Source: Tubulanus polymorphus
Taxonomy: Eukaryota; Nemertea; Palaeonemertea; Tubulaniformes; Tubulanidae
Assembly: GCF_964204645.1 (NCBI RefSeq)
Contig: NC_134028.1
Span: 27,006,153 to 27,070,152, forward strand
Length of the DNA: 64,000 nt
Reading direction: 5' to 3'
Both the position numbers and the translations under genes were made by a program. The notes beneath the pieces are model-generated. The model saw nothing but the letters and a program-made list of their open reading frames with translations, searched no databases and was not told where the DNA came from. Below are positions 56,301 to 64,000 of this stretch, one piece after another (the first letter of the stretch is position 1; the number at the start of each line of letters is the position of its first letter).

Positions 56301-59300
56301 CTGAAATATGTTACGAGATCATCAGCAATGAAAACACACAGGCTAAGTTGTCTAGGAGGTCTGGGGTCCAACCCTGGGAAAATGTTGCAGAAATATTGTG
56401 GGGTGTCCACCTAGGCCCCAGCTCAGTGATAACTGACACTGAAATTGAATATGAAGTACTGTATTATAATTTCAGTAACTGAAGAGTGAAATTGAGCCGA
56501 CAACTGTGGACTGGATCTGAATACAATATTTTCATGGTTTATTCACAGTATATTTACCAGTTTGACTGCGGTCAATCTGTTCATCTAATGAAAATACAAT
56601 TGTTTCTCTATCACAGGGCTGCATATCACAATCTGACACACTATAAAACAATAACATTATCCTTAAAACATTTGTCTGCTACACCAAACTACCAGCAGTA
56701 CCAGCAGTACCAGCACTACCCGCAGTAACAGCAGTACCAGCAGTACCCGCTGTACCAGCACTACCAGCGGTACCAGCAGACCAGCGGTACCAGCAGACCA
56801 GCAGTACCAGCAGTACCCGCAGTACCAGCAGTACCCGCAGTACCAGCACTACCAGCAGTACCAGCACTACCAGCACTACCAGCAGTACCAGCTGTACCAG
56901 CAGTACCCGCACTACCAGCAGTACCCGCAGTACCAGCAGTACCCGCAGTACCAGCAGTACCAGCAGTACCCGCAGTACCCGCACTACCAGCAGTAACATA
57001 CAATCTACGTATGATCCTAGATTACAGATTTACCTGTTTTTATCATTGTAAAGCTCTTTTCCTTTTGTTGATTTCGGAAACTAAAATCCAGAGTAAAGAT
57101 ATTTAATGAGATATTCACATTTTCCATTAAGTGCACGCAGCAATCAGTTTCTCATCAGTATTTTTAAGTACGCACAAAATTTACAACACTCACTTTAAAC
57201 GGAGCAACTTGAGGAGCTGGTTGAGGGGCGGATTGACTGCGTGAGGGTTGAATATGAGGTTTTATTTGCTGACACAAATCATTAACGATCTAAAATCAGA
57301 AACAGCAAGAAATAATTCAAGGGTTAGAGGTCAGGTGGAGGTCATTAGTTAAGTACTTATCAAAAATAAAACTGATTCATTTCCCTACCTGATGATATGA
57401 CACCTTACTTACCTTTTGTTCCTCTGTCGATAGGATGACTGGTGCACCGGGTGTGAACACCTGCAGTCCTGGAATGTTGGCCAACTCTTCAAGAGCGGGA
57501 TTTGTTTGACGTGAAACTGTGTTTGACTGTATTTGACTCGTAACTGATGCTGATGATAGATCGCTGCAGCTAGTATCCATGGGTTCAATAGAACGACTAC
57601 TAGAATCTGTATCCATATTAGACACAGTACTAACTGTGCTAGTTTCATTGGTTGATGTACTAGTTCCACTGGTCGATGTATTAGTTCCACTGGTTGATGT
57701 ACTAGTTTCATTGGTTGATGTACTAGTTCCACTGGGTGATGTATTAGTTCCACTGGTTGATGTACTTGTTTTAGTGGTTGATGAACTAGTTCCACTGGGT
57801 GATGTACTAGTTCCACTGGTCGATGTACTTGTTTTAGTGGTTGATGTACTAGTTCCACTGGTTGACGCTCTTGTGGTTGATAAGTCAGATTTACAAGTTT
57901 TAATCGCTGTTCTCTCGATGCGTTCCTGTTTACTCGCAATATCATCGAGTTTTTGAGAAATTTTAGCCAGAGTTTCGTCGTCGATAGTTCGATACATTAA
58001 TCTGAAAAATACAATTACATGTATCACAAAAAGTTTATAAATTCAACAATGTATTTTTTCACAGTTTGATATGTTTTTTGATATCGACAAATAAAGAGAT
58101 ACCCGGTTTATGATTATATAATTGAACAATGTCTGGGGGTTAGGAAGCTTGAAATTCTATTGTGAAAATAGAAAGAATCTCATATCAATATCTTTCACAG
58201 TATCTGTTTTCATTGCTCTTACCACTCTATATATACAATATACAAGGTATTCACAAAGGACGGAAAATCGAAAACATTTTGCTTTAGGAATCAAAATTGC
58301 ACAGTGTTTCACATCGAACATTTCACCTGTAATTTCAGTAGATACATATATGAGAAATGATAGCAGTTTGAAAGGCAGCTGCATGATGCGCGCGTTTGTG
58401 TGCAGTTTACTGTGCAGCTGTTCAGGTTGCAGACTTCATCCAGACTTAAATCAATGAATAATATCAGTACTATTGTCACTACTACAACTCGCTACGCGAC
58501 GATACCAGCTTTCATCACAGCTTTTAGAAGTTTCTCTAGAAATGTGTATTGGTTTAACCAAAAAGTATGTGCATTGTTAGTATTTCCACTGGGAAGTGTG
58601 TTCAACATTCTGACAATAATTGTACTGATTAAATGTCGCAGATATCAGTCAGTTCGTTACACGTTTCCCTATCTCATATCTCTCGCGTTTGCAGAACTTA
58701 TCGTCGTATTGTTCGAGCTGAGCCTATTTCCAAACAGGCTGAGATATGTACTGGTAGATTATAAATTGTATCCACATATATGTGAAGACACTTATATGAC
58801 AGAAGCTAGACACAGCAAACTATGTTCATCATTGTACTATTATTACTATTATTTTGAATACCTGCCTAAAAAATGGATTCCAAAATGTTTGTTATTGACA
58901 ATTCTCTACAAACAAGCGGTTTCTATATCACATTATATTGTTGTATCACTTGCTGTTGAGAGATTTGTTTCTATTCGTTTTCCATTCTTTCATATGAGAT
59001 ATTTTACCTATAGACGACGTGTAGTCATAGTATCAGTGGTCATCTTCATTTCATATATTATAAACATCTATTCAATGAGTGATCAAATACTAATCTATCA
59101 GTTTCATTTTCGTAAATATAATGAAACATTCACTGAATTCAGATGCACAGAGTTATATGTGTTATACCATCATCAAGTGGCGGCTGTAACAATGTTAACC
59201 ATATTTTTTCAAGAGATATTTCCAGCCGTTGTAATCGTCATAGTATCAATTATAACTGGTTTATCGCGTACGAGGAAATCTATGATGTTGATCAGACAGG

Positions 59301-61873
59301 GAGCTGAACGGTTTAAATCATCAACCAGTAAAACACTTCTTGTTGTTATTTTAGTTTACATAATTTGTGTTTTACCAAACACAGTCGCTAAATTTATGCA
59401 TAACTTAAACACTTTTCTCGACTATTCTCTCTGGAGGAACCATGGTATAATTCTAGTGCATTCTGGATCTCGTATTATTGGATATTTTTACCTTTTAAAC
59501 TTGTGGCGAGGTTTAGAACATATATTCTATGGACTTCGGTACGTCTTGTTCTGCGCAAACTTTTTCATATACGTCACAACAATGAAAGTTTTTAGACAAC
59601 AATTTAAGAAACTGTTCTATTTTAAGACTGGGTCTTGTCATTAAACCTAATACAGCAGCGGATGATCAAATGACTTCTTCACTAAATTCATTCATGACTT
59701 CCTTAAAATTAAAGGAGTTTCAAAGAATTTTCTCTAATTTAGTCGATTAAGCAGTGTTTGAAAAACCTCTTCATTCTAAAACACTTTAAATTCTAGAGCG
59801 ATGAATTCTTGCTGAAAAACTTGCTTGCGAATGGTAAATTGTTGGTGAAAAACACCGTGGTTTTATGTTGTGTATCAATAATTACGGGTAACAGTGCCAG
59901 ATCCATGAGGTCCATGGGGGTTCCATGGACACTTCAAGTAAAAATGTGGAAATCCCTTTAAGTTCTGTGCTTCCTGACTGAACAATGAACAAAATTATTA
60001 TTGAACAACTGAAAAAATACCTAACTTTCATTCTGGTAATTACAGGTGTTTTACTAATTCAAGAAGATCTAAGAAATCAACATGCGAGTGAAAAACGAAA
60101 TTACAACAAAGCTTAGAAAAAGGCCCTAAGTAAACACTGCCCTTTCCTGGATCCATCCCCGGGTAATCAATGTACATTACAAACCAAAGTACAAAAAACA
60201 ACATTATTAACAAGTTACGTGTATTATTGGTATTTCGGAATTGTCACTGATCACAAATGAGTAAAATTTGAATTTGAATCCCACGTTTGATCTGTGTAAG
60301 TCAGACCTCCCCAATTCCTATAGAATCATCTAAATCAAATGATGTCGAAATAGCTGAAGTAAATATTAAGCATCAAACTCGGCTATCACTGTCGAGTCAT
60401 TTCCATAGACATAAAAGGCTAAAATAGAATGATACCTTGTTCTCCTAATAAACCAGGTCAACTGCAATATTTGTAAAAAGTTCATTTCTGCCTGATCTGT
60501 CAAGGTAAGCTCGACTATTTAGTTAAAATAAAAGTAATGTACAGAGTAGATAGGCGACCGGCCGGGTCAACTTTAAAGCTCACCAGAAATGAGAAACAAG
60601 GTATTGATTTTTCTAGCCTTCTAAAACATGCTTCTCTCTCACCTGATAACAGCATTGCCACCAGTCAAACCAAGCTGTTTCAGACTTGTACGTTTCAAAG
60701 CATCTTCACCAATTACCTAAATAAATGCACAAAGTTTTAAATCAATACACCAAGTTTTAAATCAATACATCAAGTTTTAAATCAATACATCAAGTTTTAA
60801 ATCAATACATCAAGTTTTAGATCAAATATAACACGATGAAGACTTGAGAGATTAAGAGAACATTACAAACCTCTTCTCTCATGTAAGTACAAACTGGATG
60901 CATCGACTGTGATTGACTGTAAATAATAATAATTCATATTCATAAAATTGATAAGAAAATGAAGTCAGTCTCAGTTGATACCACCGCGGGTATCAATTTA
61001 CAGCTGGCCCATGCAAACCCCTCATCCTGGAAACCTGGAGCTGATCCAGGGGCTGACTTGATGTTCTTCAAAATTAGCTCCTCTGTGCAGGTGGATTCAC
61101 TTATTACTTTTTGGAAATCTAAGTGCACTTTTAGGATGTGACAAATCCTTCAAAATTGGCCTCTGGGTCCCGCCCTACAGACTGTGTGTTGAGCAATTCC
61201 CTTGAGACATTTTTTAAGATTAACTACAAACACTGAGACATTGGTTCCATGCTGCATATTGATACCTGTGTATAGGGGAGTTAAATGATTGTATCTATTC
61301 TTACGATGCTGGTGCTGCTGCTGCTGCTGGTGCTGCTGCTGCTGGTAGTCTATGTTTATCATGATGATTCAGTATTGTCCACAGTGATGTTGATGGATTA
61401 AACCGATGCTGTAATCGTTCTCCAGACTCGAGCTGTAAACCGATAGTAACAGCCGTCTCGGATCTCGGCTTTGCTGATTTTACTAATTCTAACTTGGCAT
61501 TATTCGTTATATTTGAGAATCGAAAGTGTAAAGTGACGTCTACGACGGTGCGACCGTGTCTGTAATTAATTCAACATTGCTAACTAATTCTGTTTTGTAA
61601 GTTAAAGAGTTCCATAGTAATTTCTACTCAAACTTACTTTAGTTCATATTCTTCCGAAGGTAGGAAACCTTGTTTTTTACAAACCTCCTCTAAAACCTAC
61701 AAACAATATAAATATAGCCAAATACACGAATGTAGATTATGTTAAACCACTAATGGTGTTGTTATGTCTGTTACGGTGTAAATTGATCCTACCTGCAGTA
61801 ATGTTGTATTAGGAGTAACTTTTACAGTTTGACGTCGACCGTTTGGACATAAAACCTGTACACTTGACATCAT
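53298..61873 (-). CDS. ASPSCR1: ASPSCR1/TUG, UBX-domain tether for GLUT4 (16 exons)
   Basis: Minus-strand exons 61793-61873, 61638-61696, 61305-61559, 60871-60916, 60643-60716, 57413-58001, 57194-57289, 57034-57080, 56558-56640, 55503-55593, 55240-55388, 54700-54762, 54517-54569, 54220-54268, 53994-54126 and 53298-53505 all join in phase; with the retained tail the product is 691 residues. TUG binds p97/VCP and tethers GLUT4 vesicles in mammals. The N-terminal ubiquitin-like domain is clear (QVLCPNGRRQTVKVTPNTTL, NNAKLELV), followed by the second UBL-like region (SLKQLGLTGGNAVIR). Exon 6 adds a Ser/Thr-rich repeat linker. The UBX region follows LPDEFFEVTQDDLR and includes VIRIQFPDRMVLQGMFR, MSFYLYTTPP and LVEADLVPASIVHFG. 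The end KLPKWLKLG matches the family C-terminus. Exon 3 ends in a poly-Ala run from a CAG-type repeat. Confidence 0.93.
53632..53690. repeat. 59-bp near-perfect hairpin in ASPSCR1 intron 15
   Basis: Arms AAATGCATAAAGCAATTGGT plus AGACACTA, and the inverted counterpart, pair over 28 bp with a single mismatch around a 3-base loop (ATC). Confidence 0.93.
54795..55048. repeat. ~19-bp minisatellite, about 12 copies
   Basis: Copies of GAGATAACTGTTTAACTCA alternating with GATAACTGTTTAATGCA variants, in ASPSCR1 intron 11. Confidence 0.88.
55615..56285. repeat. 33-bp minisatellite, ~20 copies
   Basis: Copies of TATATCAATCAATTGGAGGA plus GGGGTGTGGCTAG, in ASPSCR1 intron 9. The unit has no stop in three frames, so spurious ORFs of 288, 227 and 221 codons overlap it. 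Confidence 0.95.
56690..56998. repeat. 9-bp-type minisatellite (CAGTACCAG/CAGTACCCG)n
   Basis: About 300 bp of ACCAGCAGT/ACCCGCAGT units in ASPSCR1 intron 8. Open as (AGT)n-like or (VLL)n-like peptides on the minus strand, but inside an intron. Confidence 0.93.
57640..57870 (-). repeat. Coding Ser/Thr repeat in ASPSCR1 exon 6
   Basis: Imperfect 30-bp units encode STSGTSTSP/STTKTSTST-type repeats in the linker between the N-terminal ubiquitin-like domain and the UBX region. Confidence 0.85.
58400..59644 (+). CDS. Rhodopsin-family G protein-coupled receptor, intronless, nested in ASPSCR1 intron 5
   Basis: A 414-codon intact ORF; the second ATG at 58454 (MNNISTIV, with an N-glycosylation site) is the more likely start. 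Seven hydrophobic segments are visible. Helix 1 has GSVFNI with the conserved Asn (N69). Helix 2 has LAFAEL, in which Glu replaces the usual Asp. Helix 3 ends AVERFVSI, an ERF variant of DRY. Helix 6 has CVLP (C-x-x-P). Helix 7 has CANFFIYV, so the NPxxY Pro is Phe. The third loop and the long second loop with YYYYYY are unusual. The peptide-receptor look (FMRFamide-receptor-like group) is a guess; the ligand cannot be told. It lies antisense between ASPSCR1 exons 5 (60643) and 6 (58001). Confidence 0.85.
   Translation: MQFTVQLFRLQTSSRLKSMNNISTIVTTTTRYATIPAFITAFRSFSRNVYWFNQKVCALLVFPLGSVFNILTIIVLIKCRRYQSVRYTFPYLISLAFAELIVVLFELSLFPNRLRYVLVDYKLYPHICEDTYMTEARHSKLCSSLYYYYYYFEYLPKKWIPKCLLLTILYKQAVSISHYIVVSLAVERFVSIRFPFFHMRYFTYRRRVVIVSVVIFISYIINIYSMSDQILIYQFHFRKYNETFTEFRCTELYVLYHHQVAAVTMLTIFFQEIFPAVVIVIVSIITGLSRTRKSMMLIRQGAERFKSSTSKTLLVVILVYIICVLPNTVAKFMHNLNTFLDYSLWRNHGIILVHSGSRIIGYFYLLNLWRGLEHIFYGLRYVLFCANFFIYVTTMKVFRQQFKKLFYFKTGSCH
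59645..60642. other. Rest of ASPSCR1 intron 5 with TIR element
   Basis: No exon seen. A GGATCCATGAGG-type element with inverted ends (CCAGATCCATGAGG near 59900 and CCTGGATCCATCCCC near 60150) is likely a further copy of the GGATCCAGG family. Confidence 0.4.
60737..60822. repeat. 20-bp minisatellite, 4-5 copies
   Basis: Copies of AGTTTTAAATCAATACATCA in ASPSCR1 intron 4. Confidence 0.92.
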
Positions 61874-62935
61874 TAAACTTTAGCTGACTCCCTCCACTGA
61901 AAATTCGAAAAATTTGAACTTATTTTAGTGACTTTTACTTCTTTTCAGGGCATTTGAGGACTTCGTTATAAGTCATGGCAGCTGTGAAACTATGATACAT
62001 AATACTAAATAATGTTTTAAAGCGAATGGACTCTTTCGCTTTCGACATTTTGTTGTGAGGACTGCGACTGGTGTGGGTGAAACCAATTTCAAGAGCTTAC
62101 TAAGACCAACAATTTGATATCTAGCGACGATGCTAGGGCCAAAGTACCAAAATTCCGGAATTTAGAACGGGGGTCTGAAAAATTCTCCCCCAGAAGAAAT
62201 TTTGCGTTTTTGCATCGCCGGAGATGCAGTATCACGATCGGCATCTTTCATCTGAAAATACGACGGCAGACATTCGTTGTGCTTCACATCCCTCGCTGCC
62301 TTCTTATGCCGCGCGCTATCCCGGTGACGAAGAATATCTTTTTTCCAATTCCAGCCACTACCGTATTTGACCTGGTCTTATTGACATCGGCGATCCTAAA
62401 TTTCCGGATATTTCCGGAAAACTAGCATCTCTCTGATCTAGGCTTCTACCTCTACTAGGCTGACTGGGGGATGACCGTTTGATCAAATTTGTCATATTAG
62501 AAAAAGCACTTCAGCGTAGTATTTGAAGTTAAATAAAGTTATGAATTGAATTGGAAGTGTCCCGGCCTCTCTCATCTGCTGCTGGTTGAGTCGTGAGTGA
62601 GTTTTACTCGACTCATGTTTACTGCCAATAGTAGGCTAGGCCTACACAGACATGAATCGACAAAGCTTCCACTTGTCTTAATTAAAGGCAGTAAATCAAG
62701 AAAACGTACCCGAAAAACAAAAAAAATTCGTCGTAAATCGACCGAAGCGCCGCCTACTAGTGTATAGTAAACGTAAATAGCGGATACCGGACTAAGGTGT
62801 GGCACTGCTTCGGATTTAGTTTTCTTTCTTATTCTCAATCGATTTCTCATATTGTAATCATTTATCTTTCTCTTATTTTCCATAATATTATTGTATATAT
62901 TTCAATCCTTTTGTGTTAGGTCTATACATGTAGCG
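61874..62935. other. Divergent promoter region
   Basis: This lies between ASPSCR1 (-) and the unidentified plus-strand gene. The ASPSCR1 start exon may begin at a splice acceptor near 61897, so a further 5' exon is possible here. ORFs at 62114-62425 (+) and 62572-62883 (-) have no protein-like features. Confidence 0.4.
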
Positions 62936-63105
62936 ATGAAATCAAAGTACCGTACAATTTGTATCCCCAAATCTCAGTCCGCCGTTTATAGTTACCTCAA
63001 AGTGTTCGATAAGGTGCATCGTAGTTTATGTTCCGTCGGCGTCAGTAAATCAACAACGTCTTCATTAACTGAACATTTAGATAGTTTACATAGAAATCGT
63101 TTGTG
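62936..63105 (+). CDS. Putative 5' coding exon, family unknown
   Basis: After an acceptor (TTGTGTTAG, AG at 62918-62919) an ATG at 62936 opens a 56-codon frame (MKSKYRTICIPKSQSAVYSY...) that ends at a good donor GTAAGC at 63106. The product is basic and not recognised. It ends in phase 2, and the exon at 63781-63929 cannot accept phase 2 without a stop, so either an exon is missing between them, this is a non-coding leader with a chance ORF, or they are separate transcripts. Confidence 0.3.
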
Positions 63106-63780
63106 GTAAGCGGGTCTGCGAGGACTTGGTTTAACCTGTCGCCGTTTTCTCGGCCTCTAACTAAACCTAGGAACCACTAACAACAGTAGAGTTGCCACAA
63201 CGACGTCAACGGGCCCGCTCTGCTCTAGCCTCTGTGTAAAACGGCCTTTCACACCGGCATCCTCACTTGCCACAATCAACCATCATGGCCAGGCCCAGGG
63301 TTTGATTAGATTAGCTCATGCCAAAACAAATCCTTGCCACAGACCCTTCACTGGTCTATTACACCAAGATTTCTAGGCCTAACCCTATTTCATGAGATCC
63401 ATCTTTGACTGGATCCACCTGGTTCTGGACGGACGGTCGATTCAGGCATCACCTGCCGATCAGTTCCGGCGTATGAGCAGCCTGCGCTCATAGACTAATA
63501 AACCAAACGCTCCCTGATTCCCTGCTGCCAAGTGCCTTATCAGGAGCTTAAAACTATAAATACAGATACAGATAAACAGACAGATTCGTTTTCCTTAAAA
63601 ATGCTGCCCTTTTAGGATGGACCTTAAAGGTTGTGACGGTAGATACGCTCATAGTTCATGGCTTCCTGTGGCCGAGTTCAATACCAGTCCTAAAGTACCA
63701 GGAGTAACCAAGCAAGCCTGGGATTTTATTGAGTTCCTGCAAAATCGCTTTTCAAAATTTCTTAATTTTTTTTTGCATAG
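63106..63780. other. Probable intron, nothing seen
   Basis: Runs from the donor at 63106 to the acceptor TTTTTTTTGCATAG ending at 63780. No exon recognised. Confidence 0.4.
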
Positions 63781-63929
63781 ATAATAATGAAGCATCATCA
63801 GTCTAGTGATACAGCAGGTGCAGGTGCAGCAGTCGTGGTACCGTCCAGTACCAGTAAACGCCGTAAGAAGAAAGCTGATACAGGTATCAGTGGTGCCAAT
63901 GAGGAAACTACAGTGACTGCAGTAGATAG
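63781..63929 (+). CDS. First coding exon of an unidentified gene running off the window
   Basis: After a strong polypyrimidine tract and acceptor (AG at 63779-63780), ATG at 63787 opens a frame (MKHHQSSDTAGAGAAVVVPS, then SKRRKKKADTG) that runs to a donor GTGAGA at 63930, ending in phase 2. The KRRKKK run looks like a nuclear localisation signal. The family cannot be told from 47 residues. Confidence 0.4.
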
Positions 63930-64000
63930 GTGAGACAATATCAGGACCCACATAACCACCTTTCAGCAATCTGTGCAGTTTCTATGAAACTCGAACCAGT

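Noticed and set aside
55548-56414. Long overlapping ORFs of 288 (+), 227 (-) and 221 (+) codons
   Set aside because: They are translations of a 33-bp minisatellite without stops, located in ASPSCR1 intron 9 whose flanking exons join in phase.
56679-57003. VLRVLLVL-type and AGT-type repeat proteins
   Set aside because: Simple repeat in ASPSCR1 intron 8 with no start context or continuation.
62114-62425. 103-codon ORF (+)
   Set aside because: No protein-like pattern; lies between two divergent promoters.
62572-62883. 103-codon ORF (-)
   Set aside because: No similarity, no conserved features, and it overlaps a likely promoter region.

Overview
This window is nuclear DNA of an invertebrate animal, most likely a marine spiralian; the phylum cannot be fixed from sequence alone. 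It is AT-rich, its genes carry many short introns with GT-AG borders, and its coding sequences match bilaterian families: GRWD1, ASPSCR1/TUG, FADD, PHYHIP-like, a chymotrypsin-fold protease, a rhodopsin-family receptor and a nucleoside hydrolase. A 3'-truncating SINE with a conserved central region of the kind seen in many marine invertebrates, several MITE families and an extreme density of minisatellites support this.

Layout, left to right. 1-0.8 kb: last exon of a nucleoside hydrolase (+). 1.5-2.6 kb: single-exon PHYHIP-like gene (-). 2.6-7.5 kb: no gene seen. 7.5-13 kb: one large single-exon ORF (+) for an acidic, mostly disordered protein with a C-terminal coiled coil and a cluster of QTD motifs. 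13.7-15.8 kb: five-exon secreted serine protease (+). 17.5-20.1 kb: six-exon GRWD1 ribosome-biogenesis WD40 protein (+). 21.5-45.4 kb: one large minus-strand coiled-coil gene that I reconstructed from about 27 phase-compatible exons. It appears to have four alternative C-termini, one of them a 3.6-kb exon rich in TQT-type (dynein light chain LC8-like) motifs and carrying a cysteine-containing 11-residue tandem repeat. 49.2-50.3 kb: two-exon FADD with DED and death domain (+). 53.1-61.9 kb: 16-exon ASPSCR1/TUG orthologue (-), with an intronless GPCR (58.4-59.6 kb, +) nested antisense in its fifth intron. 62.9-64 kb: the 5' part of an unidentified plus-strand gene that runs off the window.

The genes do not form a pathway; this is an ordinary eukaryotic neighbourhood. 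The most noteworthy signals are the alternative-terminal-exon architecture of the coiled-coil gene, the LC8-like motif arrays in it and in the 1,822-residue neighbour, a hydrophobic tail on TUG that depends on retaining an intron, a DED-only FADD possible by intron retention, a minisatellite that repeats a perfect splice-donor sequence inside an intron, and about twenty minisatellites, many with periods divisible by three and several about 31-33 bp long. All exon joins here are inferred from splice signals, reading phase and protein similarity remembered from the families, not from transcript data.
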